Positions 17,937 to 26,928 of a stretch of DNA of 64,000 bases are shown here, one piece after another. Every line of letters starts with the position of its first letter. Positions within the stretch are counted from its first letter, which is position 1. The DNA lies in the NCBI RefSeq assembly GCF_007827815.1, contig NZ_VITH01000002.1, positions 558,001 to 622,000 on the forward strand, in the 5' to 3' direction. The DNA is from Azospirillum brasilense. Lineage in GTDB: Bacteria; Pseudomonadota; Alphaproteobacteria; Azospirillales; Azospirillaceae. A program made the position numbers and the translations under genes. The notes under the pieces were generated by a model. That model ran no database searches. It saw nothing but the letters and a program-made list of their open reading frames with translations, and was not told where the DNA came from.

Positions 17937-18245
17937 ATGAACCGCAGCCTGTTTGCCGCCTTCCTCGCCGCCACGGCCTTCGCGGCGCCGGCCTACGCCG
18001 CCTGTCCGACGGACTCGATGACGCCGGACATGTACTTCGCCTATGTCGAAGGCATCCAGAAGACCCTGACCGAGCAGGGCTTCCGTCCCGGCGTGATCGA
18101 CGGGAAGATCGGGCCCAACACCCGCTCCGCCATCCGCGCCTACCAAAAGGCCGCGAAGCTCCCGGTGGACGGCTGTCCGACGCAGGAGCTTCTCGACCAC
18201 ATCAACTTCTCCCAGCCGAAGGTCTACGGACCGGGCAAGCGGTAA
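17937..18245 (+). CDS. small exported peptidoglycan-binding-domain protein
   Basis: A 102-residue secreted protein: a signal peptide of about 21 residues ending at APAYA, then a single peptidoglycan_binding_1 domain (about 36-80) with the hallmark GFRPGVIDGKIGPNTRSAIR followed by AYQ. Two cysteines (in AACPTD and DGCPTQ) may form a disulfide. There is no catalytic domain, so it probably only binds the wall or modulates another enzyme. GAGAGA lies just upstream of the ATG. It stands alone between a family A repeat and a converging operon. Confidence 0.8.
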   Translation: MNRSLFAAFLAATAFAAPAYAACPTDSMTPDMYFAYVEGIQKTLTEQGFRPGVIDGKIGPNTRSAIRAYQKAAKLPVDGCPTQELLDHINFSQPKVYGPGKR

Positions 18246-18271
18246 AAACCCGTCCTTACTTCACGCCAAAC

Positions 18272-19294
18272 TCACTTAACGAAGGTCAGGTCCATGACGG
18301 ACTTGGCGTCCAGCGCCTTGTCCACCTGACCCTCGGACTGCCAGAACTTCACCTGGTTGACAATGTCGTCGACCAGCAGCTTTCCCTTCGGCTCGACATA
18401 GGGCAGGCCGGCGGCGACGACCTCGGGCTTCTGCTTCGTTGCCTCGGCGATGATCGCCAGAAGCTCGTCGTAGCCGGGGCCCTTCACCACGGCGCCGGAC
18501 GCGTCCTTGGCGTTGAAGGCGGCGTGGTACTCGGCCAGCCCGGTCAGATAGGCGCTGACGAACTTCTCGGCCAGCGGGCGGCGTTGGGCGACGGTCTTCG
18601 GGCTGGTGAAGAGGGCGCCGAGCTGCCACGGCGTCTCGTCGCCGACCCAGCCGAGGATGGTGCCGGAGCCTTCGGCGGCGAGCTGGCGGGCCACCGTCAC
18701 CGGGGCGATCACCGCGTCGACCTGACCGCCCTTGAAGGCGGCGACCATCTTCGGCACGTCCTGCATCGCCACCATGGTCACGTCCTTGACCGTGAAGCCG
18801 TGCTTCTGGCCGAGCAGGCCGACCATGTAGTGGAAGGTCGAGCCGACCGTGGTGATGGCGATGCGCTTGCCCTTGAGGTCGGCCGGCTTGGTCAGCCCGG
18901 CGTCGTGCGCCGCCTTGGTCGCCACATAGGCGCTGAGCTGGAAGCCCGGCTCGTCGCGGCTCTGCGCCGCGATCATCGTGACGGCACCCTTGGATGCCAG
19001 GTTGTAGAAGCCCGCCGTCAGGCCGGTGACGCCGAAATCGACGTCGCCCGAGGCCACCGCGACCGGCACCTGCTGGGCCGAGGTGAACATCTTCAGATCG
19101 ACGTCCAGCCCTTCCTTCTCGAAGTAGCCCTTGGACTTGGCGATGAAGATCGGGCCGGAGGAGGCCAGCGCCAGCACGCCGATGGAGGTTTTCTCCAGCC
19201 CCTGCGCCTCGGCGGCGGGCGTCCCGGCCAGCGCCAGGGCCGCAGCGCCCATCACACCCAGAACCGCCCGGCGGCCCCAACGCACGACAGTCAT
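18272..19294 (-). CDS. ABC transporter substrate-binding protein, NitT/TauT (SsuA-like) type
   Basis: A periplasmic binding protein of about 340 residues. The ATG at 19294 is preferred because GGGAGA lies just upstream; an ATG nine codons earlier is in frame. A signal peptide ends near AAEAQ. The mature part shows the NMT1/SsuA fold (IGVLALASSGPIFIAKSKGY, VASGDVDFGVTGLTAGFYNL, DLKGKRIAITTVGSTFHYMV). It is the last gene of the minus-strand run with permease, ATPase and the propionyl-CoA-synthase-like enzyme, so its ligand may be a small organic acid or sulfonate that feeds that enzyme. That link is inference from gene order. Confidence 0.85.
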   Translation of the reverse strand: MTVVRWGRRAVLGVMGAAALALAGTPAAEAQGLEKTSIGVLALASSGPIFIAKSKGYFEKEGLDVDLKMFTSAQQVPVAVASGDVDFGVTGLTAGFYNLASKGAVTMIAAQSRDEPGFQLSAYVATKAAHDAGLTKPADLKGKRIAITTVGSTFHYMVGLLGQKHGFTVKDVTMVAMQDVPKMVAAFKGGQVDAVIAPVTVARQLAAEGSGTILGWVGDETPWQLGALFTSPKTVAQRRPLAEKFVSAYLTGLAEYHAAFNAKDASGAVVKGPGYDELLAIIAEATKQKPEVVAAGLPYVEPKGKLLVDDIVNQVKFWQSEGQVDKALDAKSVMDLTFVK

Positions 19295-19326
19295 TCTCAG
19301 TCTCCCTTTCTCGATGTTCATTTTTC

Positions 19327-20160
19327 TCACCGCCATTTCAGCAGGCGGCGTTCCAGGATGGACAGCACGGTCCCGATGGTCAGGCCGAGCAGCGAGAGAA
19401 CCAGCACGCCGGCCAGGAGCTGGTCGGTCAGCATCAGGTTGCCGGCGGTCAGGACGAAAGCGCCGATGCCGTATTCCGCCCCGATCATCTCCGCCGCGAC
19501 CACCAGGATCAGCGCGATGGAGGCGGTGATGCGGAAGCCGGCGAGGATGCCGGGCAGGGCGCCGGGAAGCACGATCTTGCGCAGGATCGACGCCCAGGGC
19601 AGGCCGAAGCTCTGCGCCATGCGGATCAGGTTGCGCGGCACCGAATCGATGGCGCTATAGGTGGCGATCACGGTGGGGAAGAAGACGCCGAAGCCGATGG
19701 TGGCGAACTTCGACGGCTCGCCGATGCCGAACCACAGGATGAACAGCGGCAGCAGCGCGATCTTTGGGATCGGGAAGAAGGCCGAGACCAGCGGCACACC
19801 GACCGCCCGCGCCACCGACCCGATGCCCATGGCGAAGCCCACGGCCATGCCGGCCACCGTGCCCATGACCCAGCCGACGCCGATTCGCATCAGCGACGCC
19901 TTCAGGTGCTGCCACAGCGACCCGTCCTGCGCCATGGCGGCGAGCGCCGAGGCAACCGCGCTCGGCGGCGGCAGGAACAGCTCGCTGACGAGGCCGAAGC
20001 GGTTGGTGGACTCCCACACCGCGATCAGGACCACGAAGGCGAGCAGCGCCGCCCAGCGGTGCCCCTTGACCGTGAAGCCGCCGCCGCGGAAGCGGACGGG
20101 TTGCGACGGAGAGCGGTCCTGAAGCGGGAGGCTGGTGCCGGTCAAAGGGGTATCAGGCAT
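19327..20160 (-). CDS. ABC transporter permease, NitT/TauT (SsuC/TauC-like) type
   Basis: An inner-membrane permease of 277 residues with about six hydrophobic segments. The EAA-loop region that contacts the ATPase is visible as NLIRMAQSFGLPWASILRKI. The ATG at 20160 overlaps the end of the upstream ATPase gene by 8 bases, indicating translational coupling. A Pro/Ser/Arg-rich cytoplasmic leader of about 30 residues precedes the first membrane segment. Confidence 0.9.
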   Translation of the reverse strand: MPDTPLTGTSLPLQDRSPSQPVRFRGGGFTVKGHRWAALLAFVVLIAVWESTNRFGLVSELFLPPPSAVASALAAMAQDGSLWQHLKASLMRIGVGWVMGTVAGMAVGFAMGIGSVARAVGVPLVSAFFPIPKIALLPLFILWFGIGEPSKFATIGFGVFFPTVIATYSAIDSVPRNLIRMAQSFGLPWASILRKIVLPGALPGILAGFRITASIALILVVAAEMIGAEYGIGAFVLTAGNLMLTDQLLAGVLVLSLLGLTIGTVLSILERRLLKWR

Positions 20161-20926
20161 CGGCGATCTCCCGGTCGGCCAGTTGGGCCTCGGCCCGGAT
20201 CAGGTGCCACAGCCGGTCGCGCACCTCCGCCAGATGGGCCTGGGCGGAGGGCTCCAGCCGCTGGTCGCGCGGCTCCTCGATGGTCACGATCTCGCGCAGC
20301 CGGCCGGGGCGGCGGCTGAGCACGACGACCCGGTCGGCCAGCCGCAGCGCCTCGTCCAGATTGTGGGTGACGTAGAGGGCGGTCGTCCGCTCGCGCTGCC
20401 AGAGCGACAGGAAATCCTCCATCAGCAGCTCGCGCGTCTGGGCGTCGAGCGCCGACAGCGGCTCGTCCAGCAGCAGCATGGCCGGGCGCACGGCCAGTGC
20501 GCGGGCGATGCCGACGCGCTGGCGCATGCCGCCCGACAGCTGCTTGGGCAGCGCCTTGCGGAAGTCCCACAGCCCCATGCGGCGCAGGCCGGACTCGATG
20601 CGCTCCCGCCGTTCCGCCGCCGACAGCGGGTGGTGTTCGAGGACGAGCGACAGGTTGTCCTCGACGCTGCGCCAGGGCAGCAGGGCGAAGTCCTGGAAGA
20701 TGAAGGTGATCGGGTTCAGGCAGCCGTCCGGCACCGCGCCGGCCACCGCGATGCTGCCGGAGGTGGGCGCCACGATGCCGCCGGCGATGCCGAGCAGGGT
20801 GGACTTGCCGCAGCCCGACGGGCCGATGACGGCCAGAACCTCTCCCTCCTGCACCGTCAGGTCGATGCCGTCCAGCACGACGAGGTCGTCGTAGCGGTGG
20901 CACAGGTCCTTGATGATAAGCCTCAT
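20153..20926 (-). CDS. ABC transporter ATP-binding protein, NitT/TauT (SsuB/TauB-like) type
   Basis: A 257-residue ABC ATPase. Walker A is GPSGCGKSTL, the Q-loop is IFQDFALLPW, the signature is LSGGMRQRVGIARA, Walker B is MLLLDEPLSALDAQT and the switch His is in ALYVTHNLDEAL. Its ATG overlaps the stop of the large upstream gene in an ATGA arrangement, and AAGGGAC before the start lies inside that gene, so the transporter is translationally coupled to the enzyme. Confidence 0.93.
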   Translation of the reverse strand: MRLIIKDLCHRYDDLVVLDGIDLTVQEGEVLAVIGPSGCGKSTLLGIAGGIVAPTSGSIAVAGAVPDGCLNPITFIFQDFALLPWRSVEDNLSLVLEHHPLSAAERRERIESGLRRMGLWDFRKALPKQLSGGMRQRVGIARALAVRPAMLLLDEPLSALDAQTRELLMEDFLSLWQRERTTALYVTHNLDEALRLADRVVVLSRRPGRLREIVTIEEPRDQRLEPSAQAHLAEVRDRLWHLIRAEAQLADREIADA

Positions 20927-23900
20927 TGTCCCTTTCCTGTTGCCGACCCCGCCCAGGCGATCAGCAGTTCATCGCGCGAGGTCAGGCCCGCTTCCGGCAG
21001 CGCGTGGTTCACGACGGCCTTGGCGGCGCCGCCGGTCGCTTCCGGCAGGCGGTTCTCCCACATGGCCTGATGGAGCGTGGGCAGTTCGTCCCAGTTCCCG
21101 AGGTATGTCGTTGGCACACGGACCGCCCCCGACGCAATGACGCGGTTCAGCCCTGCGATTTCCGCAGCGTTCGAAAGATGCGTACCGACGATGGACGCGG
21201 ATGGCATCAGGATGCGGCGCTGGCGCATCCACACCTGCGGCGCGTAGAAGCTGTAGCGACGACCACTCATATCGCCGCAATAGACGACGCGGCCCGTGTG
21301 CGGCTTCACGAGCATGGTCGAGACGGCCAGCGTGTCGCGCCGCGCCCGCTCCACCACCACGTCGGGCATGCCGCGCGGGTTGTCGGCGGCGCGCAGGATG
21401 CGGCCCACCGCCTGGCCCAGCGGTTTGAAGGTGTCTTCGGTGAACAGGCGCACAGCCTCCTTGAAGGCGGCGGTCTCGCGCTGCGGGTCGGGCAGGTCCG
21501 GCATGGTGTCGGGCCAGTCGAAATGCGGGACGCGGCGCGCGATCTCGGCCAGCGACACGGCGCCGGCCAGCGCCTCCCCATAGCCGAGCGACAGCACGAA
21601 GTCGCGTTCGGAATCCCGATCGGTGACGACGCAGACGCGGGCGCCGCTCTCGCGCGCCGCCTCGATGGCCGACAGCGCCATGTCGTCGCGCAGCCCCACC
21701 GCCCCGGCGCCGTAGAAGACCAGCACGGCCTCGCCGGGGCGCAGGCGGGCGCGGCGCAGCATCTCGGCGGGTTCGGCGACGCCGGGCTTGCCGAGGAAGG
21801 TCATGTGGTAGCCGCTGGAGGCGCCGAAGAAGGTCAGCGCGCCGCCGTCCGCCAGCGACTGGAAGGTGCGGGGGAAGGTCGTCTCGCCGGCGTGGCTGAC
21901 CGCGTAGTCGACGAGGTTGCCGTCATTGGCGGCGCGCAGCGCGTCGAGGTAAGGGCGCCCGGCCTCTTCCCACGCCGCCCACTGGTCGGGGGACGCGGGA
22001 ATGCGGGTGAAGGCGGCCTCGGCGACGGAGCGGTCCACCGCCTCCGCTCCACGGGCGCGGATGGCGGCGGCGCGGCGGTCCGACGACACCATGCCGGTCA
22101 CCTTCATGCGCCGGGCCAGCGCCAGCTCCACCGTCCAGGCGCCGGTGCCGCCCGCCGCGCCCTCGACCAGCAGGCTCTTGCCGGGCTGCACGTCGAGCGC
22201 CGTGAACAGCGCACGGTAGCCGGTTCCGGCGGCGAGCATGTAGCTGCCCGCCTCCTCCAGCGCGAGGCCGGGCGGCAGGGGGAAGAGCTGCGGCCCGTCG
22301 GCCAGCATGAATTGCTGGTGGCTGCCGTCCGGCGACTGGTAGCCCTGGATGTGGAAGTCGGTGAACATCGGGTCGGCCCCGGCCTCCGGGTCCAGCAGGT
22401 CGGAGACGCCGGAATAGACGGCGACCAGATCGCCGACCGCCAGCCGGCCCTGCGCCTGCAACGCCTCGCCCATCCGCACGACCATGCCGACGCCGCCGGA
22501 GCCGGTGACGTGCACGTCCTCATCATGCTCGTCGAACAGGGAGATGGGGATGCCGGTCAGCGCCCAGACGTCGTTGTAGTTGACCTCGGAGGCGAGGACG
22601 TAGACGAGCGCCTGGTTGGGGCCGGGCTCGGGGACGGGGATGACGACCTCGGCTTCGGCCTGCGCCGGGTCGCCGTGGGCGGCGGCTCCCGTCTCCAGAT
22701 CGCGGACGACGGCCTGGGCGAGCTGCCAGCGGGGCAGGGGTGTGGCGCCGGGGACGAAGGGGCTGCCGATGGGCAGCACGCCGTCGCGGCTGTCGCGCCG
22801 CGGGCGGGCGGGCAGGGGCGGGGACTTCTTCTCCAGGAACAGGGCGATGCCCTTCTTGGCGCCGCGCTCGGAGTCGAGGAGGAAGCGGGCGAAGGCGGCG
22901 ATCTCGGCGGCTGAGCCGGCGTCGAAGCCATCGCGCAGGCCGATGTCGACGAGCTGGACGATGGCGTCGGCCACCGGGCCGCGGCCGACGCCGTGGGCTT
23001 GGCGGAGGAGGCGCATCACCTCCGGCCCCCTCCCGCCCGCTTCGCGGGCACCCTCCCCCGCCTTTGGCGGTGGAGGGGAACAGGCCCCCTCTCCCGCGAA
23101 GCGGGGGAGGGCTGGGGAGGGGGCATGAGAAGTGGAGGGGGCCAGCGCCGCTTCCCTTGCCATCGCCTTCGCCAGCGTCAGCGCGTCGTCCGCCCCGCGC
23201 GCCACCACATCCACCAGCCCATACTCCAGCGCCGTCCCGGCGTCGACCTGGCGCCCGGACAGCAGGATCTCCAGCGCCCGCCCGTACCCCCGCTCCGGGT
23301 CCTTGCGCAGCAGCAGGCGTGGCAGGCGCTGCGTGCCGCCATAGCCGGGCGGCAGGAACAGGTTGATCTCCGGCTGGCCCAGCCGGGCGCGGGGATCGGC
23401 CACCCGGACGTGGCAGGCCATGGCCAGTTCGCAGCCACCGCCGAGCGCCACGCCGCGGATCGCGGCGAACACCGGCTTGTCCAGCGCGGCGAGGGCGCGG
23501 AAGACGGCGTGGGCCTTGGCGGGCAGGGCGCGGGCCTCGCTCTCGTCCCGCACCTCGTCGAGAAGCTGGCGGATGTCGGCGCCGGCCACGAAGTTGCGGC
23601 CCGTGCCGGTGATCACCACGGCGCGCACGTCCGCCCGCCGGGCGAGATGGGCGACCAGCGTGTCCAGCTCGTCGAGCAGACGGTCGGACAGGGCATTGAC
23701 CGGCGGGTTGTCGATGGTGACGGTCGCCATCCGCACCCCGTCGGCCAAACGGTCGTACTGAACGGACAGGAAGCGCTGCCGCTCGATGAGTGTCTGTTCC
23801 TCCGCCCGCTGCTGGCCGCGCGTCCAGGCGGCGATGCGCGCCTCCAGGTCGGTCAGGCACTCCGGGTTGCGCAGGGTGGAGGTGTCGCCCAGCGGCTCCC

Positions 23901-26334
23901 CGTTCATCATCGCCGTCAGGAAGCGGCGCATGTATTTGCCGGAGCGCGTCTCGGGAAAGGCCGGAACAGACAAAATGTCGGAGGGGACGGCGACGGCGCC
24001 CTTCTCCTGCCGCACCAGATCCTTCAGCCGGCGCTCGTCGTCCGCCGTCAGGTCGCGGCCCTTGGCGGGCAGGACGAAGGCGACGGGGGTCAGGCCCTTC
24101 TCGCGGTGGGGGGCGCCGACCACGATGACGTTGCCGACCGGGCTGTCGGGGTTGATCTGCTTGTCGCGCAGGATCGCGCCCTCGATCTCCTCCGTTCCCA
24201 TGCGGTGGCCGGACACGTTGATGACGTCGTCGGAGCGTCCGTGCAGGCTGAAGCTGCCATCCTCGTAGCGCCGCGCGAAGTCGCCCTGCAGATAGGCCCA
24301 GACCGGGCGGCCCTCGGCGTCGCGGAAGCGCCCGAAATAGGTCGTCACGAAGCGGTCGAAGTCACCCTTCCAGCCCGGCTTGCCGACATTCTCCGCGTCC
24401 CCCCAGATGGTGCGGGTCAGGTAGGGGTAGGGGGCGGTGACGACGATCTCGCCCTTTTCCTCCGGCTCGGTGGGGCGGAAGGCGACGCGGCCCGTGGCGT
24501 CCGGCTCGCTCTCGGGAACCCAGACGTCGCCGAGAACCCAGGGCAGCGGGTAGGTGTGGGCGTCGGCGCGCAGCGGCTGGTCGGGGTTGCCGTAGGGGTG
24601 GGTCCAGACGATGCCGCCATGCTCCGTCGCCCAATAGCTGTTGATGTATTGCGGCGTCATCACCGCCATGCCGAAGGCCTGGACGACGGGGCTGGTCGGC
24701 TCCGCGCAGAAGGTGGCGACCCGCAGGGACGAGCGGTCGTAGCGCTCGACGTCGGCGCGGTTCTCCGGGTGGGTCATGACCGTCTTCAGGAAGGTCACGC
24801 CCGCCTTGAAGATGGTCACCTTGTGCCGCTCGATGATCGAGGCGAAGCGCCCGGCGTTGGGGAAGACCGGCGCCCCCTCCGTCACGACGCCGGGGATGCG
24901 GGCGGCAAGGCTGGCGGTGATGAGGTAGCTCTGGCCGGTGATCCAGCCCGGATCGGCGACAACGTAGATCGCGTCGCGGCCCGGCAGGGCGTCGAAGCTG
25001 ACCTTCATGGTGTGGGCGAGGCCGGCGACGTAGCCGCCATGGACATGCACCACGCCCTTCGGCTTCCCGGTGGAGCCGGAGGTGTAGATGATGAACAGCG
25101 GATAGTCGGCGTCCACCGGCACGCAGGGCACCGCCTTCGCCACGGCGGCGTAGAGCGCCCGGTCGTCCAGCGCGCGCAGCGCCTCCATGCCGGCCACGCC
25201 GGCGGCGGTGCACAGCTCCGCCTCGGCCTTCGCCAGCAGCTCGTGCGCCCAGACGTCGCGGCCCTCGGTCCAGGGAATGTCGGGAAGCCCGGCGTGGCGG
25301 ACGACGATCACCGCCTCGACCCGCGGCGGGGCGGCGGTCAGAGCCTCGGCGACGCTGGCGCGCAGGTCGGCCACGGTGGCGGCGTCGAGCGTCCCGGCAC
25401 GGTCCAGCGCCCGGCCCAGTTCCCGCATCACGTCGGCGGGGGCGACGGTGATCTCGCCCGCCAGCCCGTGGCGCACCGGCTCCATCAGGGCCATGTCCTC
25501 TAGGTTTGCGTCGCCCAGCTTGGCGCGCAAAACCTCCTCGGTGATGCGCAGCGCCGTGGGCAGGGCGACGAAGCGGTCGAGCGCCGGATCGCTGTAGGCT
25601 TCCTTGAACGGGGCCATCTCGGCGTTGCGGCTGGCGCCGTCGGCGGTGATGACGACGCGGGCGCCGGCGTTCTCGATGCGGTCGGACAGCGTCTTGTCGG
25701 AGAAGCCGCCGAAGACGGCGGTGTAGATGACGCCGATGCGCTTCGCCCCCTCCGTCCAGACGATCTGGTCGAGGATGTTGGGCATGTTCAGCGCGATGCG
25801 GTCGCCTTGCCTCAACCCCAGACCGCGCAGCGCCAGGGCGGCGAGCGCGGAGCGGACCAGCAACTCGCGCCGGGTCAGCGTGACGTGATGGACCGGGCCG
25901 CCGCGCCCGCCGTTGGCGGCGGCGTCCCAGCGGTCGCCCTCGTACCAGTAGGCGGTCTCCGCCCCATGGCCGGACAGGACGTGGCGGTCCACCTCGTTGA
26001 AGGCGGCGTTGGTCAGCCCGCCCGCGAACCAGCGGTAAAAGGGCGCCTCCGACCCGTCGAAGGCCTGGGTCCAAGGCGTCCAGTCCGCCCGCTCCGCCGC
26101 CTCGCCCGTCGCGGCGTTCCAGCCGCGCCAGACGCCGTCGGCATCGCGCATCAGCCAGTTATCGCCGTCGAACCAGTGGATCGTCTCCGCCGCGATGGTG
26201 CCGTGGAAGGCGCCCGGATCGGCCGCGCAGGCGTCACGCTGGCTCTGCCAGTCCGCGGCGGAGCGGATGGGGTTGACGGCGACGTCCTGCGGCAGCGGCG
26301 GCTGTCCGGCGGACTCCGCGACGGCGTGATCCAT
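20923..26334 (-). CDS. propionyl-CoA synthase-like trifunctional enzyme (acyl-CoA synthetase / enoyl-CoA hydratase / enoyl-CoA reductase)
   Basis: A fusion of about 1803 residues, the size and domain order of propionyl-CoA synthase from Chloroflexus and Erythrobacter. That enzyme turns 3-hydroxypropionate, ATP, CoA and NADPH into propionyl-CoA through enclosed intermediates. Domain 1 is an acetyl-CoA-synthetase-type ligase with YTSGSTGKPKGV near 417, the hinge region LHGRSDDVINVSGHR and acylation Lys800 in PETRSGKYMRR. Domain 2 is a crotonase (about 855-1160) with oxyanion loop VAGADI and both catalytic Glu positions (GGGCELA and LGQPEI). Domain 3 (about 1200-1803) resembles crotonyl-CoA carboxylase/reductase, with NADPH loop VEGAAGGTGAW. 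The ATG at 26334 has GGAGGA close upstream; earlier in-frame starts exist. A family A repeat is translated at about residues 1071-1104. Substrate is inferred from architecture. Confidence 0.85.
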   Translation of the reverse strand: MDHAVAESAGQPPLPQDVAVNPIRSAADWQSQRDACAADPGAFHGTIAAETIHWFDGDNWLMRDADGVWRGWNAATGEAAERADWTPWTQAFDGSEAPFYRWFAGGLTNAAFNEVDRHVLSGHGAETAYWYEGDRWDAAANGGRGGPVHHVTLTRRELLVRSALAALALRGLGLRQGDRIALNMPNILDQIVWTEGAKRIGVIYTAVFGGFSDKTLSDRIENAGARVVITADGASRNAEMAPFKEAYSDPALDRFVALPTALRITEEVLRAKLGDANLEDMALMEPVRHGLAGEITVAPADVMRELGRALDRAGTLDAATVADLRASVAEALTAAPPRVEAVIVVRHAGLPDIPWTEGRDVWAHELLAKAEAELCTAAGVAGMEALRALDDRALYAAVAKAVPCVPVDADYPLFIIYTSGSTGKPKGVVHVHGGYVAGLAHTMKVSFDALPGRDAIYVVADPGWITGQSYLITASLAARIPGVVTEGAPVFPNAGRFASIIERHKVTIFKAGVTFLKTVMTHPENRADVERYDRSSLRVATFCAEPTSPVVQAFGMAVMTPQYINSYWATEHGGIVWTHPYGNPDQPLRADAHTYPLPWVLGDVWVPESEPDATGRVAFRPTEPEEKGEIVVTAPYPYLTRTIWGDAENVGKPGWKGDFDRFVTTYFGRFRDAEGRPVWAYLQGDFARRYEDGSFSLHGRSDDVINVSGHRMGTEEIEGAILRDKQINPDSPVGNVIVVGAPHREKGLTPVAFVLPAKGRDLTADDERRLKDLVRQEKGAVAVPSDILSVPAFPETRSGKYMRRFLTAMMNGEPLGDTSTLRNPECLTDLEARIAAWTRGQQRAEEQTLIERQRFLSVQYDRLADGVRMATVTIDNPPVNALSDRLLDELDTLVAHLARRADVRAVVITGTGRNFVAGADIRQLLDEVRDESEARALPAKAHAVFRALAALDKPVFAAIRGVALGGGCELAMACHVRVADPRARLGQPEINLFLPPGYGGTQRLPRLLLRKDPERGYGRALEILLSGRQVDAGTALEYGLVDVVARGADDALTLAKAMAREAALAPSTSHAPSPALPRFAGEGACSPPPPKAGEGAREAGGRGPEVMRLLRQAHGVGRGPVADAIVQLVDIGLRDGFDAGSAAEIAAFARFLLDSERGAKKGIALFLEKKSPPLPARPRRDSRDGVLPIGSPFVPGATPLPRWQLAQAVVRDLETGAAAHGDPAQAEAEVVIPVPEPGPNQALVYVLASEVNYNDVWALTGIPISLFDEHDEDVHVTGSGGVGMVVRMGEALQAQGRLAVGDLVAVYSGVSDLLDPEAGADPMFTDFHIQGYQSPDGSHQQFMLADGPQLFPLPPGLALEEAGSYMLAAGTGYRALFTALDVQPGKSLLVEGAAGGTGAWTVELALARRMKVTGMVSSDRRAAAIRARGAEAVDRSVAEAAFTRIPASPDQWAAWEEAGRPYLDALRAANDGNLVDYAVSHAGETTFPRTFQSLADGGALTFFGASSGYHMTFLGKPGVAEPAEMLRRARLRPGEAVLVFYGAGAVGLRDDMALSAIEAARESGARVCVVTDRDSERDFVLSLGYGEALAGAVSLAEIARRVPHFDWPDTMPDLPDPQRETAAFKEAVRLFTEDTFKPLGQAVGRILRAADNPRGMPDVVVERARRDTLAVSTMLVKPHTGRVVYCGDMSGRRYSFYAPQVWMRQRRILMPSASIVGTHLSNAAEIAGLNRVIASGAVRVPTTYLGNWDELPTLHQAMWENRLPEATGGAAKAVVNHALPEAGLTSRDELLIAWAGSATGKGQ
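23025..23124. repeat. GC-rich palindromic repeat, family A copy 2, inside a reading frame
   Basis: About 100 bp running from GCCCCCTCCC to GGGGAGGGGGC, with the same internal hairpins as the intergenic copies. It is read through without a stop in the propionyl-CoA-synthase-like gene and encodes a Pro/Gly/Ala/Glu-rich segment (SPALPRFAGEG, PPPPKAGEGAREAGG). Confidence 0.85.
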
Positions 26335-26394
26335 GCTTTCCTCCCGATCGGGCATTTCTTCCTTGGCGGCCACGTCTTGCGCGCGGCGGGCATC

Positions 26395-26425
26395 ACTATA
26401 GCGCGGCGCCCTGCATGGGCCGCAA
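26395..26425 (-). promoter_or_regulatory. weak candidate promoter for the propionyl-CoA-synthase operon
   Basis: On the minus strand TATAGT (26400-26395) is preceded after 19 bases by TTGCGG (26425-26420). The spacing is long, so this is tentative. Confidence 0.25.
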
Positions 26426-26508
26426 TGGCGCTGTGCGCGGCGGGGGTATGCCGTATACGCGGCTTTCGGTCATACTCGGTGCAATCAATAGCGACGGGAG
26501 GAAACGGC

Positions 26509-26928
26509 ATGTCCAAAGACGATGCGCCGGCGAACGATTCGGTGACCTTCGTGGTCAGCCACGCCGATCCGGCGGACTTCAAGCGCGACGGGCTGCGACC
26601 CTTCTTCGAATACCGCGACCTCGGCATCCGCGCCGCCACGGCGGGCAAGGCGAACGCCCACGTCATCCGCGCCCGCCCCGGCGAGCCGTCGCACGGCGGC
26701 TGGCACCGGCACGCGCTGGATTTCCAGATGGTCTATGTGCTGAAGGGCTGGGTGAAGTTCGCGTATGAGGGCGTGGGGGAGGTGCTGCTGCAGGCCGGCT
26801 CCTGCGTGCACCAGCCGCCGGGCATCCGGCATGTCGAGATCGCGCATTCCGACGATCTGGAGATGCTGGAGATCACGCTTCCCGCCGACTTCCCGACCGA
26901 AGGGGCCGAGCCGCCCGCCGGGACCTGA
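26509..26928 (+). CDS. cupin-domain protein
   Basis: A 139-residue single-domain cupin. Cupin motif 1 is visible as HGGWHRHALDFQMVYVLKGW, with two His and a Gly, and motif 2 as GSCVHQPPGIRHVEIAHSDD. Metal binding is therefore likely; the reaction or ligand is unknown. GGGAGGA lies 8 bases before the ATG. It is divergent from the propionyl-CoA-synthase-like gene, with 174 bases between the starts that must hold both promoters, so a shared regulatory input is possible. Confidence 0.85.
   Translation: MSKDDAPANDSVTFVVSHADPADFKRDGLRPFFEYRDLGIRAATAGKANAHVIRARPGEPSHGGWHRHALDFQMVYVLKGWVKFAYEGVGEVLLQAGSCVHQPPGIRHVEIAHSDDLEMLEITLPADFPTEGAEPPAGT

Noticed and set aside
20923..26334. Sequencing-error fusion of three separate genes
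   Set aside because: The domain order and total length match known trifunctional propionyl-CoA synthases, and no stop or start signal lies at the domain joints.
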